Made by a program: the position numbers and the translations under genes. A stretch of 64,000 nt of DNA from Micromonospora profundi (GTDB lineage: Bacteria > Actinomycetota > Actinomycetes > Mycobacteriales > Micromonosporaceae). This document shows, in pieces, positions 1 through 7,063 of the stretch. The stretch's first letter is position 1. The number at the start of each line of letters is the position of its first letter. The DNA lies in NCBI RefSeq assembly GCF_011927785.1, contig NZ_JAATJK010000001.1:62001-126000 (forward strand), given 5' to 3'. The notes under the pieces are model-generated. The model searched no databases and had not been told where the DNA came from. It worked only from the letters and a program-made list of their open reading frames with translations.

Positions 1-2
1 TC

Positions 3-113
3 ATGATCCAGGCCGGCCTGGGCTGGCTGGGCGTGCCGCTCATGGCGCTCGGTCTCGGCATCGCCTGGCTTCTGGTGAGCCCTCCGACAACGCGAGCCCT
101 CGGCTTCGAGTGA
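3..113 (+). CDS. C-terminal end of a membrane transporter (partial, probably MFS)
   Basis: The window opens inside a reading frame that ends at a TGA at 111-113. The visible 36 residues form one hydrophobic helix rich in Leu, Gly and Ala (about residues 4-25 of the visible part), followed by a short tail ending in ALGFE. A last transmembrane helix with a short cytoplasmic tail is typical of 12-14-helix transporters such as the major facilitator superfamily, but nothing here is diagnostic. The true start lies upstream of the window. Confidence 0.35.
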   Translation: MIQAGLGWLGVPLMALGLGIAWLLVSPPTTRALGFE

Positions 114-192
114 CAAACGCCGGCGGAGACGACCGCCGGGCGAGCGGAATGCCGAGTCAGCGGCCCGGGCTACCGCGCGCGTGACGAACTGG

Positions 193-600
193 TCAGAGGG
201 CGCTGGAGCGGCGGGTGAGCAACGAGATCGTCGCCCGGCCGTCGGCGGCCGTGGCAGCCGCCGAGGTGGTGAGAGCGGTGAGCACCTTCCAGGCGAACGA
301 CGACTCGCCGGGCAGCGTGGCACCTCGCACTGTCGGCACCGTCACCTCGACGGTCAGGGCGTCGTCGGTCACCGAGAACCGGCACTCAAGCTCGGCATCC
401 CGGGTGGCGATGGCGAGCAGCATGGCGCACGCCTCGTCGACAGCGATCCGCAGATCCTCGATCTCGTCGAGCGCGAACTGCAACCGGGCCGCGAGGCCGG
501 CGGTGGCGGTGCGGAGCACGCCGAGGTAACCGCCGTCGGCGGGCACGGTGAGGTGCACCACGTCGTCGTCGGTCGCTGGCTGGCCGGTCAGTTGAGTCAC
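193..600 (-). CDS. RsbW-like anti-sigma regulatory factor with degenerate ATP site
   Basis: This 135-residue protein starts with GTG and resembles the GHKL-type anti-sigma kinases (RsbW/SpoIIAB family) that bind an alternative sigma factor or an anti-anti-sigma partner. The helix reading EDLRIAVDEACAML matches the family N-box region, but the Asn that normally coordinates magnesium is replaced by Met, and no clear DxGxG box follows. Nucleotide binding may therefore be weak or lost. It lies 32 bases after the GNAT gene on the same strand, so it may be the last gene of a sodN-GNAT transcript. No sigma factor or antagonist is adjacent, so its partner is unknown. Confidence 0.65.
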   Translation of the reverse strand: MTQLTGQPATDDDVVHLTVPADGGYLGVLRTATAGLAARLQFALDEIEDLRIAVDEACAMLLAIATRDAELECRFSVTDDALTVEVTVPTVRGATLPGESSFAWKVLTALTTSAAATAADGRATISLLTRRSSAL

Positions 601-632
601 GCCTCATCCCCCCGGTCGGGGACTCTACCCGG

Positions 633-1154
633 TCAATGGTTCGGGCGCGCCGCGACGGCTCGCACTTGGGCGGCCAGGTCGTTCAGCGCGTCACCACTGA
701 GTCGGTAGGGGACCCACTCACTCATCTGTTCGGCGCCGATCGAGGCGTAGAAGCCGGCCGCCGGGTTCCAGTCGATCATCCACCATTCCAACCGCCGGTA
801 GCCCCGCTGAACGCAGATGTCGGCAAGGGTGGCGAGCAGCAGGCGGCCCGCGCCGGTGCCCCGGGCGGCCGGTCGGACGTACAGGTCCTCAAGGTAGATG
901 CCGTGCACCCCGGCCCAGGTGGAGAAGTTGAGGAACCACAGGGCGAAGCCGACCGGTACGTCCTGCTCGTCCACCGCGACGTGGCCGAAGAGGGCGGGGG
1001 CCGCGCCGAACAGGGCCGAGGTCAGCTGGTCGGTGGTGAGGTGGCACTCGTCGGGCGCGCGTTCGTACTCCGCCAACTCGTGCACCATAGCGACGACGGC
1101 CGGCACGTCCTCGGGACGTGCCGGCCGGATCGTCGGAATGACGGGAGACGTCAC
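633..1154 (-). CDS. GNAT-family N-acetyltransferase
   Basis: The 173-residue protein begins at a GTG that overlaps the sodN stop codon by four bases (GTGA), which signals translational coupling. It shows the GNAT acetyl-CoA fold: an early strand with IRPARPEDVPAV, the LEDLYVRPAARGTGAG stretch that forms the pyrophosphate-binding loop (R-G-x-G-x-G/A), and a late GFYASIGAE segment. Closest by pattern are diamine or spermidine/spermine-type acetyltransferases of about this length. The substrate cannot be told from sequence. The coupling to Ni-superoxide dismutase is noteworthy, but no family knowledge I have links the two reactions. Confidence 0.85.
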   Translation of the reverse strand: MTSPVIPTIRPARPEDVPAVVAMVHELAEYERAPDECHLTTDQLTSALFGAAPALFGHVAVDEQDVPVGFALWFLNFSTWAGVHGIYLEDLYVRPAARGTGAGRLLLATLADICVQRGYRRLEWWMIDWNPAAGFYASIGAEQMSEWVPYRLSGDALNDLAAQVRAVAARPNH

Positions 1155-1555
1155 GCCTTCTTGGTCTCCCAGAAGATCTTCGAGATCTCGTCGATCTTCG
1201 CGAGCAGCTGGTCGGCGGTGGCCGGGTCCAGACTGCCCTTGACGCCACCGGCGCCAGCGAGCTTGGTGGCCTCGTTGAACAGGGTGTGCAGGTTCGGGTA
1301 CTTCTCGAAGTGGGGCGCCTTGAAGTAGTCGGTCCACAGCACCCACAGGTGGTGCTTGACCAGCTCGGCGCGCTGCTCCTTGATGATGACCGCCCGGGTG
1401 CGGAACTCCGGGTCGGTGTTCGCCTGGTACTTCTCGCAGATCATTTTGACCGACTCGGCCTCGATCCGAGCCTGAGCCGGGTCGTAGACGCCGCACGGCA
1501 GGTCGCAGTGAGCGCTCGCGGTGACGCGGGGCGCAAGGATGCGGGAAAGTCGCAT
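1151..1555 (-). CDS. sodN: Nickel superoxide dismutase
   Basis: SodN dismutates superoxide to oxygen and hydrogen peroxide with a nickel centre and works as a hexamer in the cytoplasm. The 134-residue precursor carries a 16-residue leader ending in SA, directly followed by HCDLPCGVYDP, the nickel hook in which His1, Cys2 and Cys6 of the mature protein bind the metal. The rest (ICEKYQANTDPEFRTR, HHLWVLWTDYFK) matches the family, and the length is usual. A GGAGG lies seven bases before the ATG, which fixes this start. The leader has to be cut off by SodX, which is encoded divergently 84 bases away. The gene continues by a four-base overlap into the acetyltransferase. Confidence 0.97.
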   Translation of the reverse strand: MRLSRILAPRVTASAHCDLPCGVYDPAQARIEAESVKMICEKYQANTDPEFRTRAVIIKEQRAELVKHHLWVLWTDYFKAPHFEKYPNLHTLFNEATKLAGAGGVKGSLDPATADQLLAKIDEISKIFWETKKA

Positions 1556-1639
1556 CGGGATCCTCCATGGCAGGTTTGCGATGATCAAAGGCGACATTAC
1601 TCCTGGGATTGCTCCCCGAGCGGGCTGGAGGTGAAACCA
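1556..1639. promoter_or_regulatory. Divergent promoter region between sodN and sodX
   Basis: These 84 bases hold both start regions. A loose inverted pair, TTTG at 1575 and CAAA at 1586, lies in the sodN leader and is the only dyad seen. In Streptomyces the nickel-responsive Nur repressor controls sodN, but I do not see a convincing Nur box, so nickel control is inferred from family knowledge only. Confidence 0.35.
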
Positions 1640-1990
1640 GTGCGCGCCGATCAACCAGCGGAAGCTCCCCGGCTGCGGTGGCCGCTGACCGCTGTCCTGG
1701 TGACCGGGCCCTCCATGGCCCCGACGCTGCGGCACGGTGACGCGGTGCTGGTCCGGCCGGGAGGCCGCCCTGTTCGTCCCGGTGACGTGGTGGTCGCGGT
1801 GTTCCGGACGCGCCCCGAGCTGCTGGTGGTGAAGCGGGCGGTCCGGCCGCAGGACGGCGGTTGGTGGCTGCGCGGGGACAACGACCTGGTCACCGACGAC
1901 TCCCGGGCGTACGGGGTGGCCGACGTGCGGGGGAGGGTGGTGGCCCGCTACTGGCCGCGTCCCGGACGGGTGTCCCGTCACCCTTTATGA
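1640..1990 (+). CDS. sodX: SodN maturation protease (S26 signal-peptidase-like)
   Basis: SodX is a small S26-family serine protease proposed to remove the SodN leader so that the N-terminal His can bind nickel. The 116 residues contain the S26 boxes: VTGPSMAPTLRHGD with the catalytic Ser, VVKRAV with the catalytic Lys, and RGDN followed by DSRAYG. Unlike true signal peptidases it has no membrane anchor, which suits a cytoplasmic substrate. The GTG at 1640 is preferred because a GGAGG sits eight bases upstream; a GTG at 1631 is in frame but overlaps that site. It is divergent from sodN, the usual actinobacterial arrangement. Confidence 0.93.
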   Translation: MRADQPAEAPRLRWPLTAVLVTGPSMAPTLRHGDAVLVRPGGRPVRPGDVVVAVFRTRPELLVVKRAVRPQDGGWWLRGDNDLVTDDSRAYGVADVRGRVVARYWPRPGRVSRHPL

Positions 1991-2133
1991 CCCTGCTCAC
2001 ATCGGGGCGGCGGTGTCGACACTATGCTCGCAAAGTGCCCGGGTGACCCCCCGCACCGCGCGCCACGCTCGCTGCCCACCTCGCGGCGAGGCCCGGCCGC
2101 CCCATCTGTTCGCCAGATCCTGGAGTCACCACC

Positions 2134-3312
2134 ATGTCTTCGTCCACCGTGGACCCCGCTGATCCCGTCTTCCAGTTGCACGTGGGCGGCAAGATGGCCG
2201 TCGCCTCGACGGTGCCACTCACCAGCCGCGAGGACCTGTCCCTCGCGTACACCCCTGGTGTTGCCCGGGTATGTGAGGCGATCGCGGCTGACCCCGACCT
2301 GGCCGACGACTACACGTGGGTGTCGCACGCGGTGGCAGTGGTCACCGACGGTTCGGCGGTGCTCGGGCTCGGCAACATCGGCCCGCGTGCCTCGCTGCCG
2401 GTGATGGAGGGCAAGGCGGTGCTGTTCAAGCAGTTCGCCGGTGTGGACGCGGTGCCGATCTGCCTGGACACCCAGGACGTGGACGAGATCGTCGCGGTGG
2501 TGAAGGCGCTGGCACCCTCGTTCGGCGGAATCAACCTGGAGGACATCAGCGCGCCGCGCTGCTTCGAGGTGGAGCGGCGGCTGGACGAGGCGCTTGACAT
2601 CCCGGTCTTCCACGACGACCAGCACGGCACCGCGATCGTGGTGCTCGCCGCGCTTCGTAACGCCGCCAGCCTGCTCGACCGCAAGCTCGGCGACCTGCGG
2701 GTGGCGGTGAGCGGCGCGGGCGCCGCCGGCGTCGCCGTGACCAAGATGCTGATCGCCGGTGGCGTCAACCCCGACCAGGTGGTCGTCTGCGACTCCAAGG
2801 GGATCATCGGCCGGCACCGCACCGAGCTGACCGGCACCAAGGCCGAGCTGGCGGCGATCACGAACGCTGCTGGCCGGCACGGCGACATCACCGAGGCGCT
2901 GCGTGGCGCGGACGTGTTGATAGGCGTCTCCGGCGGCCAGATCCCGGAGGCCGCGGTCGCCGGGATGGCACCCGACGGGATCGTGTTCGCGCTGGCCAAC
3001 CCGACTCCGGAGGTGCACCCCGACGTGGCCGCCCGGCACGTCGCGGTGGTCGCGACCGGGCGCAGCGACTACCCCAACCAGATCAACAACGTGCTTGCCT
3101 TCCCCGGTGTGTTCCGCGGCGCGCTGGACGCGCGGGCCACCCGGATCACCGAGGGGATGAAGGTCGCCGCCGCCGACGCCATCGCCGGCGTGGTGGCCGA
3201 GTCGCTGACCGCCGACGCGATCGTCCCGTCGCCGCTGGACCCGCGTGTCGCGCCGGCCGTCGCCGAAGCCGTCGCCGAGGCGGCCCGTCGTGACGGCGTC
3301 GCCCGCCGGTGA
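2134..3312 (+). CDS. NAD(P)-dependent malic enzyme
   Basis: Malic enzyme converts malate to pyruvate and CO2 with reduction of NAD(P). The 392-residue protein has the short single-module form: the malic N-terminal domain with the conserved AYTPGVARVCEAI segment and GLGNIGPRASLPVMEGKA, the metal-binding region HDDQHGTAIVVLAAL, and a Rossmann domain beginning VAVSGAGAAGVAVTKML. The late SDYPNQINNVLAFPGVFRGAL is also typical. Family members of this length lack the C-terminal phosphotransacetylase-like domain of MaeB. Cofactor preference cannot be read with certainty. A 19-bp stem hairpin follows 21 bases after the stop codon. Confidence 0.93.
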   Translation: MSSSTVDPADPVFQLHVGGKMAVASTVPLTSREDLSLAYTPGVARVCEAIAADPDLADDYTWVSHAVAVVTDGSAVLGLGNIGPRASLPVMEGKAVLFKQFAGVDAVPICLDTQDVDEIVAVVKALAPSFGGINLEDISAPRCFEVERRLDEALDIPVFHDDQHGTAIVVLAALRNAASLLDRKLGDLRVAVSGAGAAGVAVTKMLIAGGVNPDQVVVCDSKGIIGRHRTELTGTKAELAAITNAAGRHGDITEALRGADVLIGVSGGQIPEAAVAGMAPDGIVFALANPTPEVHPDVAARHVAVVATGRSDYPNQINNVLAFPGVFRGALDARATRITEGMKVAAADAIAGVVAESLTADAIVPSPLDPRVAPAVAEAVAEAARRDGVARR

Positions 3313-3333
3313 GCTGCTGACCCACGTCAGAGG

Positions 3334-3376
3334 AGAAGGGTCTTTCTCACGCACCGGGCGTGGGAAGGGCCCTTCT
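3334..3376. terminator. 19-bp stem hairpin after the malic enzyme gene
   Basis: An inverted repeat starts with AGAAGGG at 3334 and closes with CCCTTCT ending at 3376. The middle (CACGC paired with GCGTG around a five-base loop) and the U-rich/G-rich shoulders also pair, counting G-U pairs, giving a continuous 19-bp stem. It has no T-run, so it may act as a factor-independent hairpin of the actinobacterial type. It also resembles a family of AAGAAGGG/CCCTTCTT intergenic elements that I recall from Micromonosporaceae; that resemblance is from memory. Confidence 0.65.
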
Positions 3377-3408
3377 TAACGGCCGCTCAGCTTGTTACCG
3401 TGCCGATC

Positions 3409-4362
3409 ATGCGTGCCGCCTTTGCCTCCCGACTCGACGACGCCGATCCCCTCGCCGCGCTCACCGTCGGTGAGCGACCCGAGCCGACCCACCCGGAGGA
3501 CGACTGGGTGACGGTGCAGGTCCGGGCCAGCTCGCTCAACCACCACGACCTCTGGTCGCTGCGCGGGGTGGGGCTCACCGAGGCCCAGCTACCGATGATC
3601 CTCGGCTGCGACGCGGTCGCAGTGGACCCCGAAGGCAACGAGGTCGTCGTCTACCCGGTGGTCGTCACCCCGGGTGACCCGCGCGGCGTGTCAATCCTCT
3701 CCGAGCACTTCGCCGGGACGCTCGCCGAGCGGGTGGCCGTACCCCGGTCGAATCTGATCCCGCTGCCCGAGGGCCTGGCGGCGACCGATGCGGCGTGCCT
3801 GCCCACGGCCTGGCTGACCGCGTGGCGGATGCTCACCACCAAGGGCCGTGTCGCGGACGCGGACAGCGTGCTGGTCCAGGGCGCGGGCGGTGGCGTCGCC
3901 ACCGCGGCCGTCGCGCTCGCCGTCGCGATGGGCAAGCGGGTGTACGCGACCAGCCGCGACGCCGGCAAGCGGGAGCGGATCACCGCACTCGGCGCGACCG
4001 CCTTCGAACCGGGTGCCCGGCTCCCGGAGCGGGTCGACGTGGTGATCGAGACGGTCGGCGCTGCCACCTTCGACCACTCGCTGAAGTCGGCAGCGCCGAC
4101 GGCCCGGATCGTGGTGTCCGGCGCGACGGCCGGACACCAGCCGTCGATCAACCTCCGGCGCGTCTTCGCCATGCAGCTGGAGATCCTGGGCACCTCGATG
4201 GGCACCCCCGGTGAGCTGTACGAGCTGCTGGCGTTCTGCGCCGAGAACGAGGTGCGCCCGGTGGTGGACAGCGTGGTGCCGTTCAGCAGGGTCGAGGACG
4301 CCTTCGCCCGCCTGCACTCCGGAGAGGCCTTCGGCAAGATCGTCATCGACCACACGGCCTGA
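3409..4362 (+). CDS. MDR-superfamily alcohol dehydrogenase/quinone oxidoreductase-like protein
   Basis: This is a medium-chain dehydrogenase/reductase of 317 residues. The N-terminal GroES-like domain carries SSLNHHDLWSLRG and LGCDAVAV, and the Rossmann domain begins VLVQGAGGGVATAAVALA. The Cys residues of the structural zinc loop are absent, which places it with the zinc-less quinone oxidoreductase-like branch rather than classical zinc alcohol dehydrogenases, although databases often label it zinc-binding. The substrate is unknown. ATG at 3409 begins MRAAFASR, a natural family start; a GTG at 3400 adds three residues. Confidence 0.85.
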   Translation: MRAAFASRLDDADPLAALTVGERPEPTHPEDDWVTVQVRASSLNHHDLWSLRGVGLTEAQLPMILGCDAVAVDPEGNEVVVYPVVVTPGDPRGVSILSEHFAGTLAERVAVPRSNLIPLPEGLAATDAACLPTAWLTAWRMLTTKGRVADADSVLVQGAGGGVATAAVALAVAMGKRVYATSRDAGKRERITALGATAFEPGARLPERVDVVIETVGAATFDHSLKSAAPTARIVVSGATAGHQPSINLRRVFAMQLEILGTSMGTPGELYELLAFCAENEVRPVVDSVVPFSRVEDAFARLHSGEAFGKIVIDHTA

Positions 4363-4416
4363 CGCGCTGCTGTCCCGTGCGCTGCCCGGCGCGGGCGCAA
4401 CGCGGGGCGGCAGTGC

Positions 4417-5388
4417 TCAGAGGTGGTCGTCGAAGGTCGCCAGGTCGCCGCGCTCGGCACCTGTGGAGAGGCGTTCCTTGGCAGCGGCGTCGCCGTACAG
4501 CGACCAGCGGAGGAACTCGATTGACGTGTCCGAGACGACCCGCAGCGTCTTGACGTTGCCGAGCAGCCCCCGACCGTGGTCGCCCTTGGGCAGGCTCAGC
4601 AGCGCCTTCGGCCAGGGCACCTTGTCGTAGACGGCCTTGCCTGCCGCGTAGTCGACGACCTCGTCCAACTCGCCGTGCACGAACAACTGCGGGGCGGCGG
4701 CGCCCGCGAAGGCGGTGCCCACGCCGACGGCCGTACCGGCGAACACGACCCCGGCGTCCAGCCGCTCGTCCCGGGCGCCGGTGAAGAGGCCGATGGTGGT
4801 CACCCCGCCGGCCGAGTGGCCGGCCGCCGCCACCCGGTCGGTGGCGAGCCTGCCGCGCAGGCCGTCGCCGGCCTTGGCGTCCAGGTTGAGAACCTGGGTC
4901 AGCGCGTACGACACGTCGGCCGGCTGGTTGAGCACGTCGACGAGCTTGCCGTCGCTGCCCCGCGAGGTGTGCGGAAAGATCGGAGCGGCCACGACGAAAC
5001 CGGCCGCCACCCACCGGGTCAGCAGTGGGGCGTAGTCGTCCGGGTGGCCCGTGAGGCCGTGACTGAACATCACCACAGGGAAACGGCCCTGGGCGGCCGT
5101 CGCGGACCGCTTCGCCGCGCCGCCGGCCTTCCCGGCCGCCGGGTACCAGAGCGTGACCGGCAGCGCACGGCCGTCCCGGTTCAGCTTCAGCTGGCGTACG
5201 CCGACGGCGAAGGCGGTCTCCGGCGCGGTCCCGGCGGGGACCTGCGGTGTCGGTGTGGCGCTGGCGGCGGGCGGTGGCGTGGCCGGCGCCGGCGCGCTCT
5301 CGGTCTCCGGGGCGTCCGAGGAGCAGCCGACCAGACCGGCCATGAGCAGAGTGGTGGCCAGCAGTGTGGCAGTGACGCGACGAGACAT
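4417..5388 (-). CDS. Secreted lipoprotein alpha/beta hydrolase (paralogue 1)
   Basis: The 323-residue protein begins with a signal peptide ending in the lipobox LVGC, so it should be diacylated on Cys and anchored outside the membrane. A Pro/Ala/Thr-rich linker (about 25-55) precedes the catalytic domain. The nucleophile elbow is GHSAGG, and the oxyanion region reads FPVVMFSHGLTG. This pattern fits the chlorophyllase/PAF-acetylhydrolase-like group of serine hydrolases. It is clearly paralogous to the protein at 7064-7960: both contain FAVGVR or YAVGVR, PVTxWYP, PHT, QPAD and end with an FLRW-LYGD segment. The substrate is unknown. Confidence 0.85.
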   Translation of the reverse strand: MSRRVTATLLATTLLMAGLVGCSSDAPETESAPAPATPPPAASATPTPQVPAGTAPETAFAVGVRQLKLNRDGRALPVTLWYPAAGKAGGAAKRSATAAQGRFPVVMFSHGLTGHPDDYAPLLTRWVAAGFVVAAPIFPHTSRGSDGKLVDVLNQPADVSYALTQVLNLDAKAGDGLRGRLATDRVAAAGHSAGGVTTIGLFTGARDERLDAGVVFAGTAVGVGTAFAGAAAPQLFVHGELDEVVDYAAGKAVYDKVPWPKALLSLPKGDHGRGLLGNVKTLRVVSDTSIEFLRWSLYGDAAAKERLSTGAERGDLATFDDHL

Positions 5389-5456
5389 GAGGCCAATTGT
5401 GCCCTGCCGGGGTCACCGGGTTGGGCGCGCTGTGCCGACTCCGTCACCCACCCACC

Positions 5457-6506
5457 TCACGCTGCGGCGCGTTCGGCGAGTGGTCGCCGTCGGCGTGCGG
5501 TGTCGGTAAGTGCGGGCGGTGGGAAGGCGGCGTTGGGGTTGTACCTGTTGGTTCCGGGCGGCACGATCTCGTCGATCCGATCGAGGACGGCGTCGTCGAG
5601 GGTGAGCGCGGCGCCCTTGAGCAGATCCTCCAGTTGCCCGGTGGTCCGTGGCCCGATGATCGCCGAGGTGACGGCGGGATGGGCCACAGTGAAGGCGATG
5701 GCGAGCTGCGGCAGCGTGCAGCCGACCTGTGCGGCGAGGTCGACGAGATGTTCGACGATGTCGAGCTTGGCGGTGTTCTCGGCGATCGTGGGATCGAACT
5801 GCGCCGGGCGCAGGACGGCACGCCCGGTCGACAGGTCGACGGGTTGGTCCTTGCGGTATCTGCCGGTGAGGAACCCGAAGGCGAGAGGGCTCCAGACCAG
5901 CACCCCCATGCCGTAGCGCTGGCAGACCGGCAGGAGCGAGGCCTCGACTCCCCGGGCCAGGATCGAGTACGGCGGTTGCTCGGTGCGCAGCCGGCCAAGG
6001 CCGCGACGCTCGGAGACGTGGTGCGCCTCGACGATCTCCTCGGCCGGGAACGTCGAGCAGCCGAAGGCGCGGATCTTGCCCTGGCGTACGAGGTCGGTGA
6101 GCACCGAGAGCGTCTCCTCGATGTCGGTGCGGGGGTCGGGGCGGTGGATCTGGTAGAGGTCGATCCAGTCGGTGTCCAGACGCCGGAGGCTCTCCTCGAC
6201 CGCCGTGAGGATCCACCGTCGCGAGTTCCCACCGCGGTTGCGCCCCTCGCCCATCGGAAAGTGCACCTTGGTGGCGAGTACGACGTCGTCGCGCCGCCCT
6301 CGCAGTGCCTTCCCGACGATCTGCTCGGACTCGCCCTGGCCGTACATGTCGGCGGTGTCCACGAAGTTGATGCCCTCATCCAGGGCTGTGTGGACGATGC
6401 GGACGCAGTCGTCGTGGTCGGGGTTGCCGACGGCACCGAACATCATGGTCCCGAGGCAGTGGGTGCTCACCTCGATGCCGGTGCCGCCGAGGGTGCGGTA
6501 GCGCAT
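5457..6506 (-). CDS. Aldo/keto reductase
   Basis: This NADPH-dependent oxidoreductase of about 349 residues has the AKR TIM-barrel signatures: LGTMMFG near the N terminus, FVDTADMYGQGESE with the catalytic Asp and Tyr, the catalytic Lys in LATKVHF, DLYQIHRPD with the catalytic His, and the cofactor region IIGPRTTGQLEDLL. I place the start at MRYRTLGG because AGAGGAG stands seven bases upstream; an in-frame ATG eight codons earlier lacks a site. It is divergent from a MerR regulator, and its promoter has the 19-bp spacer of MerR-activated promoters. Confidence 0.92.
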   Translation of the reverse strand: MRYRTLGGTGIEVSTHCLGTMMFGAVGNPDHDDCVRIVHTALDEGINFVDTADMYGQGESEQIVGKALRGRRDDVVLATKVHFPMGEGRNRGGNSRRWILTAVEESLRRLDTDWIDLYQIHRPDPRTDIEETLSVLTDLVRQGKIRAFGCSTFPAEEIVEAHHVSERRGLGRLRTEQPPYSILARGVEASLLPVCQRYGMGVLVWSPLAFGFLTGRYRKDQPVDLSTGRAVLRPAQFDPTIAENTAKLDIVEHLVDLAAQVGCTLPQLAIAFTVAHPAVTSAIIGPRTTGQLEDLLKGAALTLDDAVLDRIDEIVPPGTNRYNPNAAFPPPALTDTARRRRPLAERAAA

Positions 6507-6545
6507 GGCGATGCTCCTCTGGCGATTCATTGATGATCACCTGGC

Positions 6546-6576
6546 ACCCTAGGAGCTAGAGTCGGCTCTAGGTCAA
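6546..6576 (-). promoter_or_regulatory. MerR-type promoter with 19-bp spacer and operator dyad
   Basis: Read on the minus strand, a TTGACC -35 element (6576-6571) and a TAGGGT -10 element (6551-6546) are separated by exactly 19 bases. The spacer region contains the dyad CTAGAG-tcgg-CTCTAG (6556-6571). Over-long 19-bp spacing with a dyad between the elements is the hallmark of promoters activated by DNA distortion by MerR-family proteins. The dyad lies between the aldo/keto reductase and the divergent merR gene, so that regulator is the obvious ligand. Confidence 0.8.
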
Positions 6577-6596
6577 CCCTCGTTACCCTGCACGAC

Positions 6597-7037
6597 ATGG
6601 CTGACGTCCCCGCGATTCTGAGCATCGGCCAGGTCGCCGAGCGCACCGGTCTGAGCGTGCACGCACTGCGCTTCTACGAGCAGGAGGGCGTCTTCGTCAG
6701 CCCCATACGCCGCGGCCCCGGCGGACGTCGCGTCTACAGCCAGGACGACGTGGACTGGCTGACCGTCTGCATCATTCTCCGCGCCTCGGGCATGCCGCTG
6801 CCCGCGCTCCGGCGGTACGCCGACCTCGTCCGCGACGGCGTCGGCAATGAGCGCGAGCGGCTCGCGCTCCTGCGCGAGCACCACGAGCGCGTCACCGGCC
6901 AGATGGGCCGGCTCGCCCAGTGCCTCGACCTGATCACCTTCAAGATCGGCGTGTACGAGGACCTGCTCGACCAGGATGGCAACGCCGAACGCCAGGGCGG
7001 GGACGACGCCACATCGACCGGCCAGGTGGCCGTGTAA
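6597..7037 (+). CDS. MerR-family transcriptional regulator
   Basis: The 146-residue protein has the N-terminal winged helix of MerR proteins: LSIGQVAERTGLSVHALRFYEQEGV, then RRVYSQDDVDWL, followed by a dimerising coiled coil (about 85-125). The effector tail is short and has no conserved Cys pattern, so it is neither a metal sensor nor SoxR. It resembles the regulators that sit beside aldo/keto reductases and respond to organic or stress signals. It probably controls the divergent reductase through the dyad at 6556-6571 and may repress itself from the same site. Confidence 0.92.
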   Translation: MADVPAILSIGQVAERTGLSVHALRFYEQEGVFVSPIRRGPGGRRVYSQDDVDWLTVCIILRASGMPLPALRRYADLVRDGVGNERERLALLREHHERVTGQMGRLAQCLDLITFKIGVYEDLLDQDGNAERQGGDDATSTGQVAV

Positions 7038-7063
7038 CCGGTTCGCGAGCCGGGGTGTTGGTG

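Noticed and set aside
1575..1589. Nur box in the sodN-sodX region
   Set aside because: Only a weak TTTG/CAAA dyad is seen, not the expected hexamer pair.
1978..3354. 458-codon minus-strand frame antisense to the malic enzyme gene
   Set aside because: His/Arg/Gly-rich translation without any family pattern; a shadow caused by GC-rich third positions of the real gene.
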